From positions 1,309,501 to 1,373,500 of the forward strand of contig NZ_CP094975.1 of NCBI RefSeq assembly GCF_023509015.1: DNA of 64,000 bases, written 5' to 3'. Position numbers and translations under genes: made by a program. The notes beneath the pieces were generated by a model that saw only the letters and a program-made list of their open reading frames with translations, did not search any database and had not been told where the DNA came from. This stretch comes from Pseudomonas abieticivorans (GTDB lineage: Bacteria; Pseudomonadota; Gammaproteobacteria; Pseudomonadales; Pseudomonadaceae). How positions within the stretch are numbered: the stretch's first letter is position 1; each line of letters opens with the position of its first letter. Shown here piece by piece: positions 57,201 to 64,000 of the stretch.

Positions 57201-57327
57201 GGTCGGCGGGCTGCTGGTGAGCCAGGCCCTGACACTGTTCACCACCCCGGTCATATACTTGCAACTGGAGCGGCTGTTCCATCGGCCACCGGCACAGGCC
57301 AACCAGGCCCTGCCGGCCGAACATTGA
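54226..57327 (+). CDS. RND multidrug efflux permease (HAE1 family)
   Basis: A 1033-residue proton-driven inner-membrane pump. It begins with the typical FIHHPVA-like start SAWCIDHPVATLLLTFALVL. The proton-relay aspartates are Asp405-Asp406 (GFVVDDAIVVVEN), the HAE1 rather than the metal-pump signature. Twelve membrane helices and two large periplasmic loops are apparent. It resembles MdtB/MdtC-MuxB/MuxC-type pumps, which often work as pairs, but only one pump gene is present. Substrates unknown. It is followed after 9 bp by the two-component genes, which suggests drug- or stress-responsive autoregulation. Confidence 0.95.
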   Translation: MTGRGSVSAWCIDHPVATLLLTFALVLLGGIAFPRLPVAPLPEAEFPTIQVTTNLPGASPETMASSVATPLEVQFSAIPGMTQMTSTSALGSTILTLQFTLNKSIDTAAQEVQAAINTAAGSLPKDLPTLPTWKKVNPADSPVLILSVSSQLMPGTELSDYTETLLARQISQIDGVGQVNITGQQRPAIRVQASADRLAAIGLTLADVRVALQNTSLNLAKGALYGASSISTLSSNDQLFKAADYSQLIVSYKDGAPVHLTDVARIINGSENAYVQAWSGENPGLNLAISRQPGANIVETVDRIKAALPGLQALLPASVQVTVLNDRTRTIRASLHEVEMTLMIAVLLVIAVMALFLRQWSATLIVSAVLGVSLIASFALMYALGFSLNNLTLVAIVVAVGFVVDDAIVVVENIHRHLEAGDGMREAAIKGAGEIGFTVVSISFSLVAAFIPLLFMGGVVGRLFKEFALTATSTILISVVVSLTLAPTLAAKFMRAPVHKPNAKPGFSERLLAGYDHYLQKALNHQRLMLGIFLTSVALAVAGYVFIPKGFFPIQDTGFVLGTTEAAADISYPDMVAKHEALAKIVGEDPAVMAYSHSVGVTGSNQTIANGRFWITLKDRGDRDVSASQFIDRLRQKLVKVPGIVLYLRAGQDINLSSGPSRAQYQYVLKSNDAPTLNLWTQRLTEKLRTLPAFRDLSNDLQLGGSITHITIDRTAAARFGLSAADVDQALYDAFGQRQINEFQTDTNQYKVILELDQAQRGKAESLNYFYLRSPLSGEMVPLSALARVDAPTIGPQSIAHDGMFPAANLSFNLAPGVALGDAVNLLNQAKNEIGMPATLTGNFQGAAQAFQSSLASQPWLILAALVAVYIILGVLYESFVHPLTIISTLPSAGLGALIMLWLCGQDFSIMALIGLVLLIGIVKKNGILMVDFALEAQRHHGMSPRDAIYQACLTRFRPIIMTTLAALLGALPLMLGYGTGAELRQPLGMAVVGGLLVSQALTLFTTPVIYLQLERLFHRPPAQANQALPAEH

Positions 57328-57336
57328 GAGCGGATC

Positions 57337-58014
57337 ATGCGCGTCCTGATTATCGAAGACGAAGAAAAAACCGCTGACTACCTGCACCGCGGCCTGACCG
57401 AACAGGGCTATACGGTGGATGTGGCGGTCGAAGGCATCCAGGGCCTGCACCTGGCGCTGGAGGGCGACTACGACGTGATCGTGCTCGACGTCATGCTGCC
57501 AGGCCTGGATGGCTTCGGCGTGCTGCGGGCCCTGCGCGCGCGCAAGCAGACGCCGGTGATCATGCTGACCGCCCGCGAACGGGTCGAAGACCGTATCCAT
57601 GGCCTGCGCGAAGGCGCCGACGACTACCTGGGCAAACCTTTCTCCTTCCTCGAACTGGTGGCCCGGCTGCAAGCCTTGACCCGCCGCAGTGGCGGCCACG
57701 AGCCGGTGCAGATCAGCGTGGCGGACCTGTGGATCGACCTGATCAGCCGCAAGGCCAGCCGCAACGGGCAACGCCTGGACCTGACCGCCAAGGAGTTCTC
57801 GCTGCTCAGCGTACTGGCCCGCCGCCAAGGTGAAATCCTGTCCAAGACGGCCATTGCCGAAATGGTCTGGGACATCAATTTCGACAGCGACGCCAATGTG
57901 GTCGAGGTCGCCATCAAGCGTTTGCGGGCCAAGCTGGACGGGCCGTTCGACGCCAAACTGCTGCACACCATCCGAGGCATGGGCTATGTCCTGGAAAGCC
58001 GCACTGTCGACTGA
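57337..58014 (+). CDS. OmpR-family response regulator (CusR/CopR-like)
   Basis: A 225-residue DNA-binding response regulator. The receiver domain has acidic residues in IIEDEEK, phospho-acceptor Asp51 (VIVLDVMLPG) and Lys in LGKPFSFLEL (about 101). The C-terminal winged helix (about 130-222) ends NVVEVAIKRLRAKLD and IRGMGYVLE. It looks like the heavy-metal response subgroup, but the adjoining pump is not a metal pump, so the signal is unclear. It overlaps the kinase gene by 29 bp. Confidence 0.94.
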   Translation: MRVLIIEDEEKTADYLHRGLTEQGYTVDVAVEGIQGLHLALEGDYDVIVLDVMLPGLDGFGVLRALRARKQTPVIMLTARERVEDRIHGLREGADDYLGKPFSFLELVARLQALTRRSGGHEPVQISVADLWIDLISRKASRNGQRLDLTAKEFSLLSVLARRQGEILSKTAIAEMVWDINFDSDANVVEVAIKRLRAKLDGPFDAKLLHTIRGMGYVLESRTVD

Positions 58015-59368
58015 TTCGATCGCCGTACGCCTGAGCGCCTTGTTCACCGTCGTCGCGTTGCTGATCTTCTTGCTCAGCGGCTGGGCACTGTACCGCCAGG
58101 TCGACGAGAGCCTGAACCTGTTGCCGGAAGCCGAACTGGAAGCCCGCTATAGCGTGCTCGAATCGGCCTTGAACCGCTACGGCACCCCCGAGCACTGGGC
58201 CAAGATCACCGCCAAGCTCAACCTGTTGGGCGAAGAAGACAAGCGCATCCGCTTCTGGGTGGTGAGCACCGACCCCAGTTACGAATTTGGCCAACCGGAT
58301 GCGGCCATCCGCGCCTTCACCGCGGGCCCTACCGGCATGCGCGACTTGCCCCTGAACGGCTCGACTGCCCCCTTCAAGGCCCTGCTCACGCAATTACCGG
58401 CCAAGGAACAACGCCCGCCGCTGCGCTTTCTGATCGCCATCGACACCGAGCCGTTTTCCGAAACCCAGCACACCCTGCTGCTGGCGCTGATCAGCTTCGG
58501 CCTGATTGGCGTGTTGCTGGCCTGCGCGCTGGGTTATTGGGTGGCGCGCATCGGCTTGCGCCCACTGGTCACACTGTCGGCGGAGGCGCAAAAACTCGCG
58601 CCGCCCAGGTTGTCAGGCCGCCTGCAATTGTCGCCATTGCCGCCGGAGTTACGGCAATTCGTGCATGCTTTCAACTCAAGCCTTGCACGGGTTGACCAAG
58701 CGTACTCACAGTTGGAAGCGTTTAACGCTGACGTGGCCCACGAACTGCGCTCACCGCTCACCAACCTGATTGGCCAGACCCAGGTCGCACTGACCCGCGG
58801 GCGCTCGGCCGAACACTACTTCGAGGTACTGCAATCAAACCTCGAAGAGTTGGAACGCCTGCGCAGCATCATCAATGACATGCTGTTCCTGGCCAGCGCC
58901 GACCAGGGCAGCAAGGCCACGCAACTGACCGCCAGCTCCCTGGCCGAGGAAGTGGCCACCACCCTTGAATACCTGGACTTCATCCTGGAAGACGCGCAAA
59001 TCCGCGTCCAGGTCAGTGGCGACGCCTTGGTGCATATCGAACGCGCCCACCTGCGCCGCGCGTTGATCAACCTGATCAACAATGCCGTGCAGCACACGGC
59101 GGCCGGCGAAGTGATCGTCGTGCAGATCCATAGCCAGGCGCACCAGGTAGACATCGCCGTGAGCAACCCCGGCCCGCAAATCGCCGCCGAACACCTGCCC
59201 CGGCTGTTCGAGCGTTTCTACCGGGTGGACGCCTCGCGCAGCAACAGTGGCGCCAACCACGGCCTGGGCCTGGCTATCGTCAAGGCCATCGCGCTGATGC
59301 ATGGCGGCACGGTATTCGTGCGCAGCCAGGCGGGCGCCAACACCTTTGGCATCAGCCTGCCAGCCTGA
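57986..59368 (+). CDS. Sensor histidine kinase
   Basis: A 460-residue membrane kinase, partner of the preceding regulator. Membrane segments are at about 17-37 and 160-182 with a periplasmic sensor of about 120 residues between them. A HAMP-like linker is followed by the phospho-acceptor His252 (DVAHELRSPLTNLIG). ATP-binding boxes are NLINNAVQHT (N), the VSNPGP region (G1, with the usual aspartate replaced) and GLGLAIVKAIALMHGG (G2). The ATG at 57986 lies inside the regulator gene, so translation is coupled. The heavy-metal-sensor kinase subgroup is the closest in appearance. Confidence 0.92.
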   Translation: MSWKAALSTDSIAVRLSALFTVVALLIFLLSGWALYRQVDESLNLLPEAELEARYSVLESALNRYGTPEHWAKITAKLNLLGEEDKRIRFWVVSTDPSYEFGQPDAAIRAFTAGPTGMRDLPLNGSTAPFKALLTQLPAKEQRPPLRFLIAIDTEPFSETQHTLLLALISFGLIGVLLACALGYWVARIGLRPLVTLSAEAQKLAPPRLSGRLQLSPLPPELRQFVHAFNSSLARVDQAYSQLEAFNADVAHELRSPLTNLIGQTQVALTRGRSAEHYFEVLQSNLEELERLRSIINDMLFLASADQGSKATQLTASSLAEEVATTLEYLDFILEDAQIRVQVSGDALVHIERAHLRRALINLINNAVQHTAAGEVIVVQIHSQAHQVDIAVSNPGPQIAAEHLPRLFERFYRVDASRSNSGANHGLGLAIVKAIALMHGGTVFVRSQAGANTFGISLPA

Positions 59369-59490
59369 CCTCTCAATATTATTACAAAATCAGCAACAAC
59401 CCTTTTCGTTATTGGCTCTTTTAAAAAGAGCCATTACGCATTAACTTTGCCTCACCTAATCGAACTTGCACCGCAAGAAGGCTGTTTTAG

Positions 59491-59715
59491 ATGTCTAACT
59501 CCATGGGTATTGCTAGCGCTTTTATCCTGTCTTCCTTATTCCTTTCCCCGCTTGCCATGGCTGAAGAATCGCCGGCATTCGTGGCGCAAAACGAAGCCCG
59601 CCACGCGGCCTTTGAACAGCACCAGGTGGAACTGGCAAACAAGGCTCAGGAAAGCGAAAAGACCCAGCAAACATCGGCCGTTCAAGACCAAAACGCTTCC
59701 GCGAAGGACAGCTGA
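59491..59715 (+). CDS. Small secreted Gln/Ala-rich protein
   Basis: A 74-residue protein with a signal peptide (MSNSMGIASAFILSSLFLSP then LAMA). The mature part is highly charged and helical (NEARHAAFEQHQVELANKAQ and ESEKTQQTSAV), with no cysteine. It lies just after the efflux two-component system and has its own terminator. I do not know the family; a periplasmic accessory or stress role would be speculation. Confidence 0.7.
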   Translation: MSNSMGIASAFILSSLFLSPLAMAEESPAFVAQNEARHAAFEQHQVELANKAQESEKTQQTSAVQDQNASAKDS

Positions 59716-59782
59716 TCTTGGGCCACCGTGCATTTCCCTCGACGTCGTCTAGATGCTAGCCATCAGACTGAACGTTTTTGAA

Positions 59783-59808
59783 GCCGCTGAGTTCAGCGGC
59801 TTTTTTTT
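59783..59808 (+). terminator. Intrinsic terminator after the small secreted gene
   Basis: GCCGCTGA-GT-TCAGCGGC hairpin followed by eight T. Confidence 0.93.
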
Positions 59809-59869
59809 GCCTGTAAAAAAGTCGCAACACCGCAACACACTATCAAATAAAAAACAAAAGCCGCATGAA

Positions 59870-59877
59870 AATAATAA
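59870..59877 (+). promoter_or_regulatory. Candidate Hfq/Crc catabolite-repression motif
   Basis: AATAATAA (fits AANAANAA) in the A-rich leader of the porin mRNA, about 44 bases before its ATG. Such motifs mediate Hfq/Crc repression of uptake genes in Pseudomonas. They usually lie closer to the start codon, so this is tentative. Confidence 0.35.
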
Positions 59878-59920
59878 CTGCCAAAACTTAAAGATTATTT
59901 ACCAAGGAGTTAACTAAAAT

Positions 59921-61231
59921 ATGAAAAAAACATTAAGATTGAGCCCCCTCTTCATTGCACTGGCTGCAACGATGGCTACCGGCGCACGCGCTGATGACAG
60001 CAGCGACAGCGGATTTATCGGGGGTTCCAGCCTTAAGCTCGACCTGAAGAACTACTACTTCAACCACGACCGCCATGATGAAAAAAACGATAGCAAGGAG
60101 TGGGGTCAAGGCTTCATTGGCGTGTTCGAGTCGGGGTTCACCGAAGGCACCGTCGGTTTCGGCATCGACGCCAACGCCATGCTCGGGCTCAAGCTCGATG
60201 GCGGCGACGGCACTGGCGGCACCAGTATCTTCCCGCAGAATGCGGACGGCGGCGCGCCTCGCGACTTCTCCAGTGCCGGCGGCGCCATCAAGATGCGCGC
60301 GTTCGACACCGTGCTGAAGGCCGGTGACATGTTCCTCAACAACCCAGTGATCGCCGGCGGCCAGACTCGTATGCTGGCGCAGACCTACCGCGGTGTGAGC
60401 CTGACCAACACCAGCTTCAAGGACCTCACCCTGGAGGCCGGCCAGGTCAGCTTCAACAAGACCTTCGACTCCAGCAACAACGACCGCATCAGCACTTACT
60501 ACGGCAAGCTGCCTGCCGGCGAGGACAGCCAGCACATGACTTGGGCGGGCGCCAGCTACAAGGGCATCCCGGGGGTTACAAGCAACCTGTACTACGGCCA
60601 GCTCAAGGACGTGTGGGACCAGTACTACTACGACCTGGACTACACCTGGGCGCTCAACGATGCGATCAGCTTCAACCCGGGCCTGCACTACTACCACACC
60701 GAAGACTCGGGCCAGGCACTGCTGGGCAAGATCGACACCAACACCTACAGCCTGCACCTGGGCGTGACCATGGGCCACCACACGGTCACCGGCTCCTTCC
60801 AGAAGGTCAACGGCAACACGCCCTTCGACTACGTGCTCGATGGCGACAGCATCTACCTGGACAACTCCCAGCAGTACTCGGACTTCAACGGCCCGGGCGA
60901 AAAGTCCTGGAAGCTGCAATACGCCTATGACTTCATTGGCTGGGGCCTGCCCGGCCTGACCTCTACCGTGTCCTACACCAAAGGCACGCTGGACCTGACC
61001 AAGGCCGCCACTACCCAAGGCTATACCGGCTACTACAACGCCGATGGCAAGGATGCCCAGCATTGGGAACGCGACCTGGACCTTAAGTACGTGGTGCAGG
61101 GCGGGCCGGCCAAGGATCTGTCGGTACGCTTGCGCTGGGCAAGTAACCGCGGCGGTGAGGGCTACCAGGCAGTGGACGACAACATGGATGAATACCGTGT
61201 GATCGTTGATTACCCGATCAACATTTTCTAA
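59921..61231 (+). CDS. OprD-family outer-membrane porin
   Basis: Substrate-specific 18-strand porin of the OprD/OpdX family, 436 residues. Signal peptide is [20 protein letters not shown]...A, cut near ARADD. The mature start [19 protein letters not shown], the [20 protein letters not shown] region and the C-terminal [11 protein letters not shown] (ending in Phe, as outer-membrane strands require) are typical. The ribosome site AAGGAG is 10 bp upstream. Which substrate (amino acid, aromatic acid or other carboxylate) cannot be read from sequence. Confidence 0.94.
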   Translation: MKKTLRLSPLFIALAATMATGARADDSSDSGFIGGSSLKLDLKNYYFNHDRHDEKNDSKEWGQGFIGVFESGFTEGTVGFGIDANAMLGLKLDGGDGTGGTSIFPQNADGGAPRDFSSAGGAIKMRAFDTVLKAGDMFLNNPVIAGGQTRMLAQTYRGVSLTNTSFKDLTLEAGQVSFNKTFDSSNNDRISTYYGKLPAGEDSQHMTWAGASYKGIPGVTSNLYYGQLKDVWDQYYYDLDYTWALNDAISFNPGLHYYHTEDSGQALLGKIDTNTYSLHLGVTMGHHTVTGSFQKVNGNTPFDYVLDGDSIYLDNSQQYSDFNGPGEKSWKLQYAYDFIGWGLPGLTSTVSYTKGTLDLTKAATTQGYTGYYNADGKDAQHWERDLDLKYVVQGGPAKDLSVRLRWASNRGGEGYQAVDDNMDEYRVIVDYPINIF

Positions 61232-61256
61232 CAATCGTTTCATTCAATCGTTTGAT

Positions 61257-61284
61257 CCGCCGGCTATAAACGCCGGCGGGTTTT
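61257..61284 (+). terminator. Intrinsic terminator of the OprD-type porin
   Basis: CCGCCGGC ... GCCGGCGG stem followed by GTTTTG, 26 bp past the porin stop. Confidence 0.9.
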
Positions 61285-61368
61285 GATGATTTAACCTAAG
61301 CCTCGGAAATATCAGTGTATTTAATTAACCGCTGGCGTTATTTACTTGACGCTTGATCAGTTTGTATC

Positions 61369-63000
61369 GTGTTTACTGCATTAAGCGCTTGTCCTCGATT
61401 GCCCTCACCCCTAGAATACCGCCGCCTCGCGCCTGCCCCCGGCGTTAATCGAGCGCTCGCCGCGCGCTTGAAAACTCTACCGTTCAACACCCGAGCCACG
61501 ACATTGCTGACTTCTTCTCGAGGCGCAACCCGCCTGAGTTCCAGACCTGAACACGTGCTTTATATAGGCAGTGGGCTGGCGGTATTGGCGATCGTCACCA
61601 TTGTCAGTTTCCTGTTGATACGCGAACGGGCCAATGTCGCGCAATCGGCTTCACGCTCGGCCGATAACATCCTGCAATTGATAGACACCGATGTTCAGCG
61701 CAATGCCGACTTGTACGACTTGTCACTCAAAGGCTTGATCGAGGCATCGCAACACCCCGACTTCGTGCAAATTCCGCAAAGCTTGCGCCGCCGGGTATTG
61801 TTTGACCGTGCCATCACCGGGCCTTTTCGCGGCGATATTCTATGGGTAGACCGCCAGGGCAATATTGTCGGCGACTCCTTGGCATCGCCGCCGCGCCAGG
61901 CCAACTTCGCCGATGATCATGACTTTCAAAAACACCGCGACGACCCCTCCAGCGCGTTGTTGATCAGCCAGCCGTTCAAGGACCGCATTGGCAGCCTAGG
62001 CTGGTGCATCGCCTTTAGCCGACGCATCAGTTCGCCCGACGGCAAGTTCCTTGGCGTGGCCTCCGGTGCACTGCGCCTGGCGTACTTCGAAGACCTGTTC
62101 AAGGGGCTGAACATCGGCCGCGACAGCACGCTGAACCTGTTGAATACCGCAGGCATCGTGCTTGCCCGCCAGCCCATGCTGGGCAACGTAGACCTGATTG
62201 GTCAGGACTTCAGCCAAAAAGCCAACTTCATTCGGATCCTCAAGCAAGGCAGCGGCAGCTTCACCAGTGTCTCCAGCATGGACCACAAGGAGCGCCTGTA
62301 CACGTTCTCCAGGGTGGGCGAGTTGCCGCTGATCGTGATCATCGCCATGTCCACCGACGTGGTGTACGCCTCATGGCAGCGCACCGCGATGATCGTCAGT
62401 ATTGCCACTGGGCTGTTGTGCATCGGCATCCTGTGGCTGTCATTGATGCTGGGGCGCGAGTTGCGTTTGCGCCAGAGTGCCGAACGCAACCTGGCTGCGC
62501 TGGCCGCCACCGATAGCCTGACGGGCCTGGCCAACCGCCGCTCGCTGGACCTGACCTTGCGTCGCGAATGGTCGCGTGCCCTGCGCGGCGGCAAGGTGCT
62601 GTCGGTGTTGATGATCGATGTCGACCACTTCAAGGCTTTCAACGAACGCCACGGCCACCAAGGCGGCGACGAGGCATTGCGCGAGGTGGCCAAGGCCATC
62701 CGCCAGAGCATCCACCGCCCAGCCGACCTGGCCGCGCGCTATGGCGGCGAAGAGTTTTTGGTGATGCTGGCAGAGACCGACCTCAATGGTGCGCTGATCA
62801 TCGCCGAAAGCATCCGCCACGCCGTGCAGATGCAACCGCCGTATGCGGGCGACGAGCAACCGGTCACGGTGAGCATCGGCGTTGCCAGCCAAACACCTGG
62901 CGCAGGCGCGGTGCTGGGGGATTTGCTGGGGGCGGCCGACACTGCGCTTTACCAGGCCAAGGCCGGCGGGCGCAACCAGGTGGGTTTCAACGAAAGCTGA
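61369..63000 (+). CDS. Diguanylate cyclase with periplasmic Cache-type sensor
   Basis: Makes cyclic di-GMP. Of 543 residues as given (GTG start at 61369), membrane segments are at about 63-84 and 337-360. Between them is a periplasmic dCache-like sensor of about 250 residues. The GGDEF domain is at about 375-540. The active site YGGEEFLVM (GGEEF 459-463) is intact, and an inhibitory RxxD site (RPAD, 450-453) lies at the right distance, so product inhibition is expected. The start is uncertain: the first ~55 residues are not typical, and a TTG near 61504 is an alternative. Confidence 0.9.
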   Translation: MFTALSACPRLPSPLEYRRLAPAPGVNRALAARLKTLPFNTRATTLLTSSRGATRLSSRPEHVLYIGSGLAVLAIVTIVSFLLIRERANVAQSASRSADNILQLIDTDVQRNADLYDLSLKGLIEASQHPDFVQIPQSLRRRVLFDRAITGPFRGDILWVDRQGNIVGDSLASPPRQANFADDHDFQKHRDDPSSALLISQPFKDRIGSLGWCIAFSRRISSPDGKFLGVASGALRLAYFEDLFKGLNIGRDSTLNLLNTAGIVLARQPMLGNVDLIGQDFSQKANFIRILKQGSGSFTSVSSMDHKERLYTFSRVGELPLIVIIAMSTDVVYASWQRTAMIVSIATGLLCIGILWLSLMLGRELRLRQSAERNLAALAATDSLTGLANRRSLDLTLRREWSRALRGGKVLSVLMIDVDHFKAFNERHGHQGGDEALREVAKAIRQSIHRPADLAARYGGEEFLVMLAETDLNGALIIAESIRHAVQMQPPYAGDEQPVTVSIGVASQTPGAGAVLGDLLGAADTALYQAKAGGRNQVGFNES

Positions 63001-63011
63001 CAGGCAGGCAC

Positions 63012-63048
63012 AAAAAAACGCCGCAACCTTTGGGGCTGCGGCGCCTTT
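63012..63048. terminator. Bidirectional intrinsic terminator
   Basis: CGCCGCA ... TGCGGCG stem (63019-63043) with seven A on the left; read on the minus strand this gives a T-run after the DUF2383 gene. It also follows the diguanylate cyclase on +. Confidence 0.88.
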
Positions 63049-63063
63049 GATCACTCGCTCGGC

Positions 63064-63519
63064 TTAACTGGCACGCGCGATGTTACGCAGCGCCTTGACT
63101 TGGTCATGGTTGCGTTGAACGCCGTGGTACTGGCGTTCGATAATGGCGTGCACGTTGGCCGGCAGTGGCTTGGCCAGTGCTTCCTTATAGGCTTTCAGCG
63201 CATGGTCTTCACCACGCTCGGCCTCGTTGAGGACCGCTTCTTCATCTTTGCCGGTAAATACCGACTTCACGTCGACCCAGCGGCGGTGCAGGTCACCGGC
63301 AACACTGGTGGAGTCTTCCGGATCGCCGCCCAGGGCGCGCACTTCCTGCTGCAGCTCACCTGCGGCTTGAGCACACTCTTGCGAGCGTTTGACGAACAGG
63401 GCTTTGAGTTCAGGATTCTTGATGTCTTCGGCACACGTCTTGAAGCCTTCCTGACCGTCCTTGGTAGTTTCGATCAGATCGTTCAGAACCTTGATGACAT
63501 CTTTGGTTGGATTAGACAT
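63064..63519 (-). CDS. DUF2383 four-helix-bundle (PA2169-like) protein
   Basis: A 151-residue cytoplasmic protein of the ferritin-like DUF2383 family. Helices carry conserved acidic and His residues (IETTKDGQEGFKTCAEDI, LNEAERGEDHALKAYKEAL, IERQYHGVQRNHDQVKAL). Members are associated with stress and stationary phase; a metal-binding role is suggested by the fold but unproven. Confidence 0.9.
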   Translation of the reverse strand: MSNPTKDVIKVLNDLIETTKDGQEGFKTCAEDIKNPELKALFVKRSQECAQAAGELQQEVRALGGDPEDSTSVAGDLHRRWVDVKSVFTGKDEEAVLNEAERGEDHALKAYKEALAKPLPANVHAIIERQYHGVQRNHDQVKALRNIARAS

Positions 63520-63720
63520 TTTTCGATTCCTTCTGGTTTAAGAGGCTACGTAGGTATTGAGCAGCCTTCGTGCCAGCTTTTATAAACAAAAATAATCGTT
63601 ATATTTCAATGTGTTATATATTAAATGAACTAACCGACTCCAGCGTTCTGCATGATCTGTCATTTGGCCTGCATGCAGAATGCATGTATTTTGAAAAACG
63701 GTTTTCAAAGGCTCCCCTGC

Positions 63721-63957
63721 ATGAACCCAGAAATGCTCGAACTGCTGATCACTCAGCAAATGCCGTTTGGCAAATATAAAGGGCGCATCCTTGCAGATTT
63801 GCCCGGGCCCTATCTCAATTGGTTTGCGCGCGAAGGGTTTCCCAACGGGCAATTGGGCGGGTTGCTGGCGTTGATGCAAGAGATCGACAGCAATGGCTTG
63901 GCCGATTTGTTGGAGCCGCTGCGCAAGAAGCACAATCGACCGGCGCCCAGGCATTAG
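63721..63957 (+). CDS. DUF3820 (QSregVF_b-like) small protein
   Basis: A 78-residue cytoplasmic protein starting MNPEMLELLITQQMPFGKYK. The MPFGKYKGRILADLPGPYL block is the hallmark of DUF3820/PF12843, annotated as a putative quorum-sensing-regulated virulence factor. The PFGKxKG motif also occurs in exonuclease-like proteins. Function is not established. The ATG at 63721 is at the family start; an upstream in-frame extension is not typical. Confidence 0.88.
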   Translation: MNPEMLELLITQQMPFGKYKGRILADLPGPYLNWFAREGFPNGQLGGLLALMQEIDSNGLADLLEPLRKKHNRPAPRH

Positions 63958-63966
63958 GTCGGCGGC

Positions 63967-63997
63967 TCTTTTCGCGGATAAATCCGCCCTTACAGGG
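63967..63997. repeat. REP element at the right edge
   Basis: CTTTTCGCGGATAAATCCGC followed by CCTTACAGGG. A second, inverted copy may lie beyond base 64000. Confidence 0.85.
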
Positions 63998-64000
63998 CTA

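Noticed and set aside
56125..58047. A 640-codon open frame on the minus strand
   Set aside because: Antisense to the RND pump and the response regulator; no domain seen.
59933..61243. A 436-codon open frame on the minus strand
   Set aside because: Exact mirror of the OprD-type porin; Val/Gly/His-rich shadow.

Overview
The window is chromosomal DNA of a Pseudomonas, most likely of the P. fluorescens group. The evidence is gene content and order: isc operon to ndk-rlmN-pilW-rodZ-ispG-hisS, queA-tgt-yajC-secDF, cyoABCDE next to dsbB, hmp/norR, an OprD-type porin, and a CheV. Dispersed REP repeats with the core GGAGCGGATTTATCCGCG fit as well. Species cannot be fixed from sequence alone. Coding is dense and GC-rich, with no CRISPR array, prophage or complete insertion sequence.

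Bases 1-20545 are core genome. A minus-strand block runs from iscR (about 11.4 kb) down to hisS (cut by the left edge). It carries the Fe-S assembly machine (IscR, IscS, IscU, IscA, HscB, HscA, Fdx, IscX), then Ndk, the Fe-S enzyme RlmN, the pilotin PilW, the shape protein RodZ, the Fe-S enzyme IspG and HisS. A type-1 IscR site overlaps a good sigma-70 promoter ahead of iscR. Next come cysE, trmJ, suhB, a glycine-zipper protein, secF, secD, yajC, tgt, queA and tRNA-Leu(CAA).

Bases 20546-41.8 kb are accessory. A 1.9-kb islet with a membrane acyltransferase lies between two ~200-bp direct repeats beside the tRNA. After it come GNAT acetyltransferases, a diguanylate cyclase, small secreted proteins, a phosphatase/racemase-like pair, an AraC-gene remnant fused to a REP pair, and a sterol-desaturase-like enzyme. 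Further on are a RelE/HigB-type toxin with XRE antitoxin and coupled AraC gene, a polyphosphate pair (ppk2 and a Ppx/GppA phosphatase) sharing a candidate Pho box, a TetR-controlled SDR pair, and a MocR/LysE divergent pair. LysR and alaC close the region.

Bases 41.8-64 kb hold cyoABCDE (cytochrome bo3 oxidase), dsbB, and the NO-detoxification pair hmp/norR with three candidate NorR sites. CheV follows, then an RND efflux adaptor and pump with their own two-component system, an OprD-family porin, a second diguanylate cyclase (with an inhibitory site), a DUF2383 four-helix protein and a short DUF3820 protein.

The most unusual points are the duplicated tRNA-flank repeat around the acyltransferase, REP sequences that supply the ends of three reading frames, the candidate Pho box between the polyphosphate genes, the toxin-antitoxin-AraC fusion operon, and an 83-residue miniature pilin-like protein. 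I found no clearly novel multi-gene system.
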